A stretch of DNA of 64,000 bases from Gemmata massiliana (GTDB lineage: Bacteria > Planctomycetota > Planctomycetia > Gemmatales > Gemmataceae): NCBI RefSeq assembly GCF_901538265.1, contig NZ_LR593886.1, positions 2,356,001 through 2,420,000 of the forward strand, read 5' to 3'. Numbering within the stretch: the first letter of the stretch is position 1; every line of letters begins with the position of its first letter. A program made the position numbers and the translations under genes. Below, one piece after another: positions 25,661 through 34,767 of this stretch. The notes under the pieces were generated by a model. That model saw nothing but the letters and a program-made list of their open reading frames with translations, did no database searches and had not been told where the DNA came from.

Positions 25661-26968
25661 TTACGCCAACAGTTCCTTGCGGGTCTTCCCCTCGCGGACG
25701 ATGTCGATCGGGCGGTCGCCGGGCGACATCAGCTTCTTGGTCGCGTCGATGCCCAGGCAGTCGTAAACGGTGTGCGCGAGATCCTCGACCGTCAGCCCGT
25801 CCTCGTCCGGCTCGCTGGCGGTCGCGTCGGACTTGCCGTAGATGAAGCCCTTCTTGATGCCGCCCCCGGCGAGTACCACGCTGAACACCTTCGGCCAGTG
25901 GTCGCGGCCGGCGGTGCCGTTGATCTTCGGCGTGCGCCCGAACTCGCTCGACACCATGATGAGCGTGCTGTCAAGCATCCCGCGCTGCTTCAGGTCGGTG
26001 ATGAGGGTCGCGAACGCCTGGTCGAATTGCGGGAGCTGGCTCTTCGTGCCGTTGATGATGTCGTTGTGCAAGTCCCACCCGCCGTAGGTGAGCGTGACGA
26101 ACCGGACGCCGCCCTCGACGAGCCGGCGGGCCATCAGCATCCGCTGGCCGGCGGCGTTGCGGCCGTAGGCGTCGCGGAGCTTGCCCTCTTCCTTGTTGAT
26201 GTCGAAGGCGTCGCGGGCCTTCTCGCTGGAGATCAGGCCGTAGGCGCGCTGGTAGAAGGTGTCCATCGCGTCGATGTTGTCCGACTTCTCCTTACCGGCG
26301 AAGTGGGCGTTCACCGCGTCGAGCATGTTCCGCCGGGTGGCGAACCGGTCGGGGGTGACGCTCCCCGGGAGGCTGAGATCCTGCACGCGGAACCCGCCGT
26401 TGGCCGGGTCGCTACCCAAACTGAACGGCGCGAAGGACGACGACAGGTACCCGCTGCCCGCGTCGTTCGCCGGCATGTTCGGCACAGCGACGTAGGGGGG
26501 GAGGTTGTTCCGAACGCCGAGTTCGTGACTCACCACGCTGCCCATGCTCGGGAACTTGAGCGCTGGGCTGGGGCGGTAGCCGGTGAACATGTTGTGCGTG
26601 CCGCGCTCGTGGGCGGCTTCGCCGTGGGTCATCGCCCGGCACACGGCGATCTGGTCCGCGATCGCCGCCGTCTTCGTGAGGCACTCGTTGAAGACCTCGC
26701 CCTCGATCTTGGTCTTCACGGTGCCCATCTGCCCGCGGTACTCGACCGGCGCGAACGGCTTCGGGTCCCAACTCTCTTGGTGCGCCTGGCCGCCGGGTAG
26801 GAAGATGTGGATACACGCTTCGGCCTTCGGCTTCTTCTTCCCGGCCGGTTCCGCGGCCTGGAGCCGCATGTACTGGTCGAGGGTCAGGCCGAGAGCACCA
26901 ATTGCCCCGACGTGCAGGAAGCTTCTCCGGCTGAGCGGCGAACCCATGCAACGAGACAGCAAGTTCAT
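25661..26968 (-). CDS. DUF1501 family protein
   Basis: 435 residues. The twin-arginine-type N-terminus SRRSFLHVGAIGALGL suggests Tat export. The DUF1501 pattern is clear: CIHIFLPGGQAHQESWDPKP, MTHGEAAHERGTHNMFTGY, GGWDLHNDI, SSEFGRTPKINGTAGRDHWPKVFSVVLAGGGIKKGFIYG, and VEDLAHTVYDCLGID. The family is related to the alkaline phosphatase/sulfatase superfamily but its substrate is unknown; it is typically paired with DUF1549/DUF1553 cytochrome genes, as here. AGGAGT (26976-26981) lies upstream of the ATG. It is first in the minus-strand cluster. Confidence 0.92.
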   Translation of the reverse strand: MNLLSRCMGSPLSRRSFLHVGAIGALGLTLDQYMRLQAAEPAGKKKPKAEACIHIFLPGGQAHQESWDPKPFAPVEYRGQMGTVKTKIEGEVFNECLTKTAAIADQIAVCRAMTHGEAAHERGTHNMFTGYRPSPALKFPSMGSVVSHELGVRNNLPPYVAVPNMPANDAGSGYLSSSFAPFSLGSDPANGGFRVQDLSLPGSVTPDRFATRRNMLDAVNAHFAGKEKSDNIDAMDTFYQRAYGLISSEKARDAFDINKEEGKLRDAYGRNAAGQRMLMARRLVEGGVRFVTLTYGGWDLHNDIINGTKSQLPQFDQAFATLITDLKQRGMLDSTLIMVSSEFGRTPKINGTAGRDHWPKVFSVVLAGGGIKKGFIYGKSDATASEPDEDGLTVEDLAHTVYDCLGIDATKKLMSPGDRPIDIVREGKTRKELLA

Positions 26969-27285
26969 CGGCAGGACTCCTGTCGGAAAGAGTGCGTGAT
27001 GTTATTGGGGCGGGTCAGTTTCAGGGTGTCGGACGTAGAACGCAGGCTCGGGCCTGGGGAGGGCAGGCAGCGCGGTTATTGGCAGGACGTCAAAACGTGG
27101 CAGCGCGCGAACGCCGTGGCAGCGTCATTCGCGCAGGTAGAACATAGGCGGTCGGAGAGTGGTAGTCAATTCATTCCTTTGGCCCCCGCCGAAATTACCC
27201 AGACGGTAAGGTCGAGTCGTTCTGGTGGGGCCAAAGTATGAGAGCACGCGGCTTTTACGGGATACAGGGGCCGGGCGAACGGCCG
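26969..27285. other. Gap between the DUF1501 and DUF4282 genes
   Basis: 317 bases with no supportable gene. It holds the Shine-Dalgarno of the DUF1501 gene and, at 27177-27186 and 27227-27236, a perfect 10-base inverted repeat (CTTTGGCCCC/GGGGCCAAAG) with a 40-base spacer, which may be the 3' structure of the DUF4282 transcript. The promoter of the minus-strand cluster should lie here, but I cannot place it. Confidence 0.5.
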
Positions 27286-27948
27286 CTACAAGCGGTACCG
27301 CTGCCGGTCGTTCGAGAGCTTCAGCTCGTCATGGATTTTGAAGATGATGATGAAAATCTCGCAATAGAGGCGAACAATCAGTGGCCCCACAAAGATAATC
27401 ACCACACCCAGCGCGAAGGTTTGGAACGAGAACGTTCTCTTGGGTTCCTCTTTCATTTTGGGCCGATCGATCCCACCCGGAGCGCGCAAGCTTCGATCAT
27501 CGAACGGTGTCGTGTACGAATCCGAACTCTGAAAACTTTCGGTGATGACTTTGAGCCCCGAGACGATGCACGACAACGTCCCGAACCAGAACACGATCTG
27601 GATGAGGATGGGCGTAATCATCAGCCGGAACGTGACGAAATCGATAATCGGGTTGGTCGACAGGCGGCGCCGACGGCGCGGGGTCGGATCGATGTCGAAC
27701 GGTTCCTCCTGTTCCCGCGGTTCCCGTGCGGGAATCGGAGGAGGCGGAAGTGGGAGCGGAGGCGGGGGCGGCGAAACCGACTGTCGAGAGGCCGAAGATC
27801 GGGGCGGTCGCGCTGGGGGCGGAGGTGGCTCGGGCGGCTCACTCGTGGAAACCACGCGCCGGCAGTGCGGGCACGTGTACGCGGTCCCGGTCCAGTCGGG
27901 CGGCAGGGACACCGGTTTGGAACAGTGCGGGCAGGGGACAACGGGCAT
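27286..27948 (-). CDS. Zinc-ribbon and DUF4282 membrane protein
   Basis: 220 residues. An N-terminal zinc ribbon has Cys6, Cys9, Cys26 and Cys29 (PCPHC...TCPHC). A Pro-rich linker (about 35-85) leads to a C-terminal DUF4282 domain with two membrane segments (LMITPILIQIVFWFGTLSCIVSGL and FALGVVIIFVGPLIVRLYCEIFIIIF). The small cytosolic zinc ribbon resembles those that planctomycetes often place before membrane domains. Function unknown. It is transcribed away from the second cytochrome module, leaving a 205-base divergent promoter region. Confidence 0.82.
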   Translation of the reverse strand: MPVVPCPHCSKPVSLPPDWTGTAYTCPHCRRVVSTSEPPEPPPPPARPPRSSASRQSVSPPPPPLPLPPPPIPAREPREQEEPFDIDPTPRRRRRLSTNPIIDFVTFRLMITPILIQIVFWFGTLSCIVSGLKVITESFQSSDSYTTPFDDRSLRAPGGIDRPKMKEEPKRTFSFQTFALGVVIIFVGPLIVRLYCEIFIIIFKIHDELKLSNDRQRYRL

Positions 27949-28153
27949 ATTGATCCCAGTATAAGTGGCTCGAATCAGGACGCTTCCGTTCGCGAGCGGC
28001 TATTGAAACACGGCGCCGGTCGCGTGCCAAGCCCGTAGCTCTCACCTCTTCAATTGTTCGCGAGTCTGTCATTTCCTTGAACGCGGGGCGCGAATCGTTT
28101 AGTGTGTCTGCGCCCCCCGCGCTCGCACTCCGCCTTCCTCGGAACGCCTTCCC

Positions 28154-30583
28154 ATGCGGTTCTTCCTCTCTCTCTTGGCTTTGGCCCCGTGTTCGGTCCG
28201 CGCCGCGGAGCCGGTCGATTACCGCAAGGACATCAAGCCCCTGTTGCAAGAGCGCTGCTACGCCTGCCACGGTGCGCTGGCACAGAAGGGGAAACTGCGC
28301 GTCGATAGCGGCGCGAATCTGTTGAAGGGCGGGGCGGTCGTTCCCGGGATGCCCGATACCAGCGAACTCGTTCTGCGTGTCGTTTCCGATGACGACGCGC
28401 AGCGGATGCCGCCGGAGGGCCACCCGCTCAAACCGGAACAGATCGCAAAGTTAAAGGCGTGGATCGCGCAGGGCGCAAAGGTGCCGGCCGACGACGCGCC
28501 CGAGCCGGACCCGCGCGATCACTGGGCGTTCCGAGCCCCCGTGCGCCCGAAAATGCCCGCGAGCGCGGATCGCAGTACACAGAACGCGAACCCGATCGAT
28601 GCGTTCGTGACAGTCCAGCGGCAGAAGCACGGGCTTACCCCCGTCCAGCCCGCGGATAGGGGCGTGCTCTTGCGCCGCGTGTACCTGGATCTCATCGGCT
28701 TGCCGCCCACCGCGGCGCAAACCGATGCATTCGTGAAGGACACATCCCCCGACGCTTACGAGAAGGTCGTCGACCAGTTGCTCGCGTCGCCCCAATACGG
28801 CGAGCGCTGGGGGCGGCACTTCCTCGACATCTGGCGCTATTCCGACTGGTGGGGGCTGGGATCGGAACTCCGCAACAGCCAACGGCACATCTGGCACTGG
28901 CGCGACTGGACCATTGAGAGCTTCAACGCCGACCTCGGCTACGACGAGATGATTCGGCAAATGCTCGCCGCCGACGAACTGTACCCCACCGAGCCGAAGA
29001 AACTCCGGGCGACGGGGTACCTCGCGCGATCGTACTTCCTGTTCAACCGCACGTCGTGGCTCGACGAGGTCGTGGAGCACTCGGGCAAGGGGTTCCTCGG
29101 GCTGACGCTCAATTGCTGCAAGTGCCACGACCACAAGTACGACCCGATCAAGCAGGCCGATTACTACCAGTTCCGCGCGATCTTCGAGCCGTACCAGGTC
29201 CGCACCGACGTGGTGCCGGGCGAACCGGACGTGACAAAGGCCGGTATTCCGCGTGTGTTCGACTGCAACCTCGATGCGAAGACGCCGTTCCACATTCGCG
29301 GCGACGAGCGCAACCCGGACAAGGACCGTGTGGTGGATCCGGGCCTCCCGCAGTTCCTCGCGGCCGGCGGGCTGAAGATCGCGCCGGTCCAACTCCCCGC
29401 GGAGTCACACGAACCGCTCCGGCGCGCAGAAATCGCGGAGACGTACCGCGTGGTGGTCGAAACGAGATTGAAGGAGTCCAAAGCCGCGCTCGCGCACGCA
29501 GAAGTCGTGGCGAGTCGCGGAGCGTTCCAGAGCTGGCGCGTGCTCCCGGCTCGTGCGGCTCACACCGCTGCGGTCAAGGAGCGCGACGCGCTCGACGCGG
29601 CCATGCGTGACCCGAAGAGTGCGCCCGCAAGCTATCGCGGCGCGGTGAAGAGCGCCGAGTCGAACGTGGAGGACGCCAAGTCGCAGGGGCGGCCGTTCCC
29701 CAATACGAGTACCGGGCGCCGAACCGCACTGGCGAACTGGATCGCGGACGCGAAGAACCCGCTCACGGCACGCGTCGCGGTGAACCACCTGTGGGTGCGG
29801 CACTTCGGCGTACCCCTCGTACCCAGCGTGTTTGAGTTCGGCCGTAAGGGGGCACTGCCGTCGAACCCGGAACTGCTCGACTGGCTCGCGTGCGAACTGG
29901 TCAACCCTCAATACAGAGTTGGCAGCAGGGCGAAATCGTGGAGTTTCAAACACCTGCACAAACTCATTGTAACGAGCAACACGTACCGGCTCTCCTCGTC
30001 CGCCGCGGGTGCTGACGCGAACGCTCAGATCGATCCCGAAAACAAGTACCTCTGGCGCATGAACCCGGTCCGCATGGACGCCAACACCGTTCGCGACAGC
30101 CTGCTCCATTTGGCCGGCGACCTCGACCTCGCTCAAAGCGGCCCGCCGGTGCCGATGCCCCAGCAGGAGGCGTCGCGGCGCCGGTCGCTGTACTTCTTCC
30201 ACTCGCACAACGAGCACAACAAACTGCTCGACATCTTCGACAACGCGAACGTGCTGGAGTGCTACCGGCGCAGCGAGAGCATCGTTCCGCAACAGGCGCT
30301 CGCCCTGTGGAACAGCAAACTCGCGCAAACGATGGCCGCGAAGATCAACGACCAACTCCACGCGCGCCTCAAGGACGCCGACGATACGCGCTTCGTGACG
30401 GCCGCGTTCGAGACAGTGCTGGGCACATCACCCACGAAAGACGAACTCGCGGCGTGTCTGACGGCGCTCGCAGAGCTGCGCACCGAACTCAAGACCGCGC
30501 CACCCGCCGAGCAAACGAAGCGCGTGCGCCTGCAAGTGATTCAGGCGCTGATTAATCACAATGATTTTGTGACGGTGAGGTGA
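28154..30583 (+). CDS. Planctomycete cytochrome C with DUF1549/DUF1553 domains
   Basis: 809 residues. A signal peptide (to about residue 18) is followed by a planctomycete cytochrome C domain with haem motif CYACH (35-39), VDSGANLLKGG and RMPPEGHPLKPEQIAKLKAWIAQGA. DUF1549 follows (PIDAFVTVQRQKHGL, LLRRVYLDLIGLPP, YGERWGRHFLDIWRYSDWWG, and a second motif CCKCHDHKYDPI), then a helical insert and DUF1553 (TALANWIADAKNPLTARVAVNHLWVRHFG, NPELLDWLACELV, HKLIVTSNTYRLSS, VLECYRRSESIVPQQALALWNS). Exported; enzymatic role unknown. It forms an operon-like pair with the DUF1501 gene downstream, separated by a long inverted repeat. Confidence 0.92.
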   Translation: MRFFLSLLALAPCSVRAAEPVDYRKDIKPLLQERCYACHGALAQKGKLRVDSGANLLKGGAVVPGMPDTSELVLRVVSDDDAQRMPPEGHPLKPEQIAKLKAWIAQGAKVPADDAPEPDPRDHWAFRAPVRPKMPASADRSTQNANPIDAFVTVQRQKHGLTPVQPADRGVLLRRVYLDLIGLPPTAAQTDAFVKDTSPDAYEKVVDQLLASPQYGERWGRHFLDIWRYSDWWGLGSELRNSQRHIWHWRDWTIESFNADLGYDEMIRQMLAADELYPTEPKKLRATGYLARSYFLFNRTSWLDEVVEHSGKGFLGLTLNCCKCHDHKYDPIKQADYYQFRAIFEPYQVRTDVVPGEPDVTKAGIPRVFDCNLDAKTPFHIRGDERNPDKDRVVDPGLPQFLAAGGLKIAPVQLPAESHEPLRRAEIAETYRVVVETRLKESKAALAHAEVVASRGAFQSWRVLPARAAHTAAVKERDALDAAMRDPKSAPASYRGAVKSAESNVEDAKSQGRPFPNTSTGRRTALANWIADAKNPLTARVAVNHLWVRHFGVPLVPSVFEFGRKGALPSNPELLDWLACELVNPQYRVGSRAKSWSFKHLHKLIVTSNTYRLSSSAAGADANAQIDPENKYLWRMNPVRMDANTVRDSLLHLAGDLDLAQSGPPVPMPQQEASRRRSLYFFHSHNEHNKLLDIFDNANVLECYRRSESIVPQQALALWNSKLAQTMAAKINDQLHARLKDADDTRFVTAAFETVLGTSPTKDELAACLTALAELRTELKTAPPAEQTKRVRLQVIQALINHNDFVTVR

Positions 30584-30591
30584 TGGCCTTT

Positions 30592-30768
30592 AGCCCCGGT
30601 TAGGGGCGCGGGCGAGTAGCCAGGGGTGGAACGCAGCGTAGCCCCTGGCGGACTGCCAACCACAAATCTGGTGACCGACGTGCGGCGTTTGCCGTTGGTC
30701 CGCGACACCCGCCAGGGGTTTCGCGTTGCTTCACCCCTGGCTACTCGCCCGCGCCCCTAACCGGGGCT
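30592..30768. repeat. 60-base-arm inverted repeat between the cytochrome and DUF1501 genes
   Basis: The left arm 30592-30651 and the right arm 30709-30768 match perfectly over the outer 37 and the inner 10 positions, with about 13 divergent positions between; the spacer is 57 bases. It fills the whole 210-base gap. There is no T run at its end. It may attenuate or process the transcript between two genes that are adjacent in many planctomycetes. Confidence 0.85.
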
Positions 30769-30793
30769 GAAAAGCAAATTCGCACGGTGCATT

Positions 30794-32221
30794 ATGAATC
30801 GTCGTTCTTTTCTCAGTGATTCGTTCCGAGGTTTCTCCGGTCTGGCTCTTGCGGCCATGCTTCACAAGGACGGATACGCGACGGAAGACAAGTGGGCGCC
30901 GCCCGACGGTAAGCCGCACCACGCGCCGAAAGCCAAGTCCGTCATCTGGCTGTTCATGAACGGCGGCGTCTCGCACATGGAGACGTTCGACCCCAAACCC
31001 GCGCTCACGAAGTTCGCCGGGAAGACCATCAAGGAGTCGCCTGTTCCGGACGCGCAAGATCCCGAGAAACTCAAACTCGCGCGCGTGACGGTCGTCAACG
31101 ACGCGAACGGGCAGCAGCGGAACAAGCTCTACCCGCTGCAAGTGGGCTTCAAGAAGTACGGCAAGTCGGGCATCGAGCTGAGCGACTGGCTGCCGCACAC
31201 CGGATCGTGCATTGACGACATCGCGCTGATCCGGTCGATGTGGACGACAGACGACAACCACGGCGCCCAAACGCAGTTCCACACCGGCCGGCACATGCTC
31301 GACGGCGAGTACCCGACGCTCGGCGCGTGGGTGCATTACGGACTCGGTACGCTCAACGAGAACCTGCCGCAATTCGTCTCGATGGGCTTCCGCGAATACT
31401 GGAACATCAAAGACGGCCACTACCTCGGCCCGGCCCACGACGCGGTACCGATGCGCGTCGATCCCGCGAACCCGCTGGATTACGGCAAACCGGAAGTGCC
31501 GGTCACGGCGGCCGAGCAGAAGGCCGGGTTCGCGCTGTCGGGCAAACTGAACAAGCTCCGCGAGAAGCAGTACCCCGGCGACGCGGCCCTCGATGCCCGC
31601 ATCAAGAGCTACGAACTCGCGTTCCGGATGCAGAAGTCGCTACCGGAGGTACTCGACTTCGCGAAGGAGACCGAGGAGACGCAAAAACTCTACGGCCTCG
31701 ACCGACCCGAGACGAAGGCGTTCGGGATGCAACTGCTCGCGTCGCGTCGGCTGGTGGAACGCGGCGTGCGGTTCATTCAGATCCAGCACGGCGCTGGTGG
31801 GGCCGGAGTGTGGGACGCGCACGGCGGGCTGAAGGCCAACCACGCGAAGAACTGCCTCTCGATCGACCAGCCGATCAGCGGGCTGCTCAAAGACCTGAAG
31901 CGCACGGGGTTACTGAAGGACACGATCGTCGTGTTCTGCACGGAATTCGGGCGCACGCCGGGCACCCAGGGCAGCGACGGGCGCGATCACCACATCTACG
32001 GCTTTAGTACCTGGATGGCTGGGGGCGGGCTGAAGGGCGGCATCGTTCACGGGGCGACGGACGAGATCGGCTTCCACGCGGTCGAGAACCGGCACTACGT
32101 CACCGACGTCCACGCGACGATCATGCACCAGTTGGGCCTGGACTCGCGCAAACTCGAAATCCCCGGTCGCAAGCGCCTCGACATCGACCACGGGAACGTG
32201 ATTAAGGAAATCATCGCGTGA
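30794..32221 (+). CDS. DUF1501 family protein
   Basis: 475 residues. The N-terminus [24 protein letters not shown] resembles a Tat signal. DUF1501 motifs: [60 protein letters not shown]-like [66 protein letters not shown] and [31 protein letters not shown]. It belongs to the longer DUF1501 subgroup, distinct from the copy at 25661-26968. The next gene overlaps its stop by four bases (GTGA). Confidence 0.92.
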   Translation: MNRRSFLSDSFRGFSGLALAAMLHKDGYATEDKWAPPDGKPHHAPKAKSVIWLFMNGGVSHMETFDPKPALTKFAGKTIKESPVPDAQDPEKLKLARVTVVNDANGQQRNKLYPLQVGFKKYGKSGIELSDWLPHTGSCIDDIALIRSMWTTDDNHGAQTQFHTGRHMLDGEYPTLGAWVHYGLGTLNENLPQFVSMGFREYWNIKDGHYLGPAHDAVPMRVDPANPLDYGKPEVPVTAAEQKAGFALSGKLNKLREKQYPGDAALDARIKSYELAFRMQKSLPEVLDFAKETEETQKLYGLDRPETKAFGMQLLASRRLVERGVRFIQIQHGAGGAGVWDAHGGLKANHAKNCLSIDQPISGLLKDLKRTGLLKDTIVVFCTEFGRTPGTQGSDGRDHHIYGFSTWMAGGGLKGGIVHGATDEIGFHAVENRHYVTDVHATIMHQLGLDSRKLEIPGRKRLDIDHGNVIKEIIA

Positions 32222-32781
32222 GTGAAGAACCAAAACGGTTTGATTCGCGCGCTGCGACGTGGGTAAGTGCTGCGGTCAGTGTGGTCACGATTGTTGGTTT
32301 TTTAGCTTTACTCGGCGAACGCGGGTTCACCTGGGAATGCTGGCCACTGGTTCTGGCCGCTCTCATTCTGGCCGGTCTTGCGTTGCGTGGGGTCCGACTT
32401 ACACCGGACGGCGTTGCCTGTGTAGTCGCTGCGATCAATGCGGCCGCATTTTGCTTTGCTGCAACAGCGGATAGTTCTTTGCTTCCTTGCGTTGTCGTTG
32501 CTTTCGTCCCAACAATTCTTACGTGTTGTGGAGTGCTACTTACGCGCGGTTCTGCTGTTACGTTTGTGCTCGCGACGACGTGCTGTTTAGGCGTATGCTT
32601 CTGGAGTTTGTTGGTGGTCGGGGCGGTCTACGCGGAGTGGGTCGCGCCACCGGAACACTCGCAAATGTATGATGCCGTTACTTGGGGGTGGTTCTGCCAA
32701 TTCCCGCCGGCCGTTCTCGCACTGCTCCTGGGATTCTTCACGCACCTTTCCCGATTGGGGCGTGGTGAGTCTGGAGCTTGA
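32218..32781 (+). CDS. Small polytopic membrane protein
   Basis: 187 residues from a GTG start that overlaps the DUF1501 stop codon, which implies coupled translation. About six hydrophobic segments are visible ([96 protein letters not shown]). No family recognised. Composition is noticeably less GC-rich than the flanking genes, which may indicate a later arrival; this is inference. Confidence 0.65.
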   Translation: MSEEPKRFDSRAATWVSAAVSVVTIVGFLALLGERGFTWECWPLVLAALILAGLALRGVRLTPDGVACVVAAINAAAFCFAATADSSLLPCVVVAFVPTILTCCGVLLTRGSAVTFVLATTCCLGVCFWSLLVVGAVYAEWVAPPEHSQMYDAVTWGWFCQFPPAVLALLLGFFTHLSRLGRGESGA

Positions 32782-32845
32782 GTTCACACATCCCATCGCT
32801 TACGCTTTGGACTCGCCGCGTTTACTCCTCACTTCCGGTGTTGCC

Positions 32846-34642
32846 GTGCGCCTCTCCTTTGCCTTGTGCCTTCTTTGCCTCTACAGTTCGTCACCTCTTC
32901 GGGCCGCTGACAAACCCAATGTCGTACTGATCGTGATCGACGATTTGGGGCCGCGCGACCTCGGGTGCTACGGGAGCACGTTCTACAAGACGCCGAACAT
33001 CGACCGCGCGGCGAAGGAGGGCGTGCGCTTCACGGATGCTTACGCCGCATGTCCGGTGTGCTCACCGACGCGGGCCAGCATCCTGACTGGGAGGTACCCG
33101 CAGCGCGCGGGTATCACCGATTGGATTCCGGGGCGCAAAGACGCGCCGGACCAGCGTCTCAATCGCCCCGAAATCCGGAACGAACTGCCGCTCGAAGAAA
33201 CTACGATCGCGAAGATGCTTCAGCAGAACGGGTACGCCACTGCGCTCATCGGGAAGTGGCACCTCGGCGGGAAGGGGTTCGAGCCCGAAAAGCACGGCTT
33301 CGATGTGAACATTGCCGGCGACGAGACCGGCACCCCGCGCAGCTACTTCGCCCCCTTTGAGAACAAACTCGGCAAGATGCCGGGGCTGGAAAACGCGAAG
33401 GAGGGTGAGTACCTCACGGACCGGCTCGCGGCCGAGGCCGAAGGGTTCATCGAGAACCACAAGGACAAACCGTTCTTCCTCTACCTGCCGCACTACGGGG
33501 TTCACACGCCGCTCAAAGCGCCGCAAGCGCTGGTTGACAAATACAAGGGCGCGCCGGCGCACGGCAAGCAGAGTAATCCCGTGTATGCGGCAATGGTCGA
33601 GAGCATGGACGCGGCCGTCGGGCGCGTGCTGAAGAAGCTCGACGACCTCAAGCTCTCCGACAACACGCTCGTCATCTTCACGAGCGACAACGGCGGACTG
33701 GCGACGCTCGAAGGGATGCCGTTCGCGCCGACCATCAACTCCCCGCTGCGCGAGGGGAAGGGCTACCTCTACGAAGGGGGCGTCCGCGTGCCGCTCGTCG
33801 TGAAGTGGCCCGGCAAAGTGAAACCGGGCACAATGGATCAGGTGGCGTGTAGCATCGACTTCTTCGACACGATTCTGGAAGCGACCGGCACGAAGAAGCC
33901 AGCGAATCTCAAGACGGACGGAGTGTCGCTTCTGCGCACCATCACGAGCGGTGAACCGCTCACCTCACGCGCGATCTATTGGCACTATCCGCACTACGCG
34001 AACCAGGGCGGTCGGCCCGGTGGCGCGGTGCGGTCTGGGGACTACAAGCTCGTCGAATACTACGAGGACGGGCGCCGGGAACTCTTCGACGTGCGCAAAG
34101 ACCTGTCCGAGTCGCGCAACCTCGTCAACGACGCCCCCGCGACCATGAAGGAACTGGCCGCGGCGCTCGATTCGTGGCGGAAAGAGGTCGGGGCGAAAAT
34201 GCCGACGCCGAACCCCGACTACCGTCCGAACCCGCCCGACAAGGACGGCGTGATTACGATGCCCGCGCGGACCGCGATCGTAAAGGGCGTGATGCTGAGG
34301 TTCGAGCCCCTCCCGCACAAGAACACGCTCGGCTTCTGGGTGAACAAGGACGACTCGGCCGTGTTCGACTTCACGGTCGAGAAGAGCGGGGCGTTCGCGG
34401 TGGAAGTGCTCCAGGGGTGCGGGAAGGGGAGTGGTGGTGCGGAAGTGGAACTCGCGGTCGGCGACGAGAAGGTCGTTTTCACCGTGAAGGATACGGGCGG
34501 GTTCCAGAACTTTGAGACCCGCGCGGTCGGCACGATCCAGATTGAGATGGCGGGGCGCTATACGATGACCGTGCGCGCGAAAACCAAGCCGGGCGTCGCG
34601 GTCATGGACCTCCGGCAGATCGTTCTCCGGCCCGCGAAATAG
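32846..34642 (+). CDS. Secreted sulfatase
   Basis: 598 residues from the GTG at 32846. A signal peptide (RLSFALCLLCLYSSSPLRA) is followed by the sulfatase fold: metal-binding IDDLG, formylglycine motif CSPTRASILTGRYPQRAG with the key Cys72, GKWHLGG, FTSDNGGLATLEG, and EGGVRVPLVVKWPGKV. After the sulfatase domain (to about 450) there is a C-terminal beta-rich extension (about 455-598, MLRFEPLPHKNTLGFWVNKDDSAVFDF...) that resembles a carbohydrate-binding module; that is inferred. It should desulfate polysaccharides and needs formylglycine activation. Starts upstream of 32846 would overlap the membrane-protein gene and lack a good signal peptide. Confidence 0.92.
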   Translation: MRLSFALCLLCLYSSSPLRAADKPNVVLIVIDDLGPRDLGCYGSTFYKTPNIDRAAKEGVRFTDAYAACPVCSPTRASILTGRYPQRAGITDWIPGRKDAPDQRLNRPEIRNELPLEETTIAKMLQQNGYATALIGKWHLGGKGFEPEKHGFDVNIAGDETGTPRSYFAPFENKLGKMPGLENAKEGEYLTDRLAAEAEGFIENHKDKPFFLYLPHYGVHTPLKAPQALVDKYKGAPAHGKQSNPVYAAMVESMDAAVGRVLKKLDDLKLSDNTLVIFTSDNGGLATLEGMPFAPTINSPLREGKGYLYEGGVRVPLVVKWPGKVKPGTMDQVACSIDFFDTILEATGTKKPANLKTDGVSLLRTITSGEPLTSRAIYWHYPHYANQGGRPGGAVRSGDYKLVEYYEDGRRELFDVRKDLSESRNLVNDAPATMKELAAALDSWRKEVGAKMPTPNPDYRPNPPDKDGVITMPARTAIVKGVMLRFEPLPHKNTLGFWVNKDDSAVFDFTVEKSGAFAVEVLQGCGKGSGGAEVELAVGDEKVVFTVKDTGGFQNFETRAVGTIQIEMAGRYTMTVRAKTKPGVAVMDLRQIVLRPAK

Positions 34643-34680
34643 CGATTCGTGCTTCAATCCGGGCACGGTGCGCGGTTGGG

Positions 34681-34701
34681 GTTGCTCGTTTTTCGAGCAA
34701 C
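34681..34701. terminator. Hairpin after the sulfatase gene
   Basis: GTTGCTCG and CGAGCAAC (34681-34688 and 34694-34701) form an eight-base-pair stem with a TTTTT loop, 38 bases after the sulfatase stop. The T run is in the loop, not after the stem, so termination here is only possible, not certain. Confidence 0.4.
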
Positions 34702-34767
34702 TGTTACACCCCTGTACCTGATTTGAGCGAACGGGCGGCCGGATTGTCAGCCGCACGGGGGTTCACG

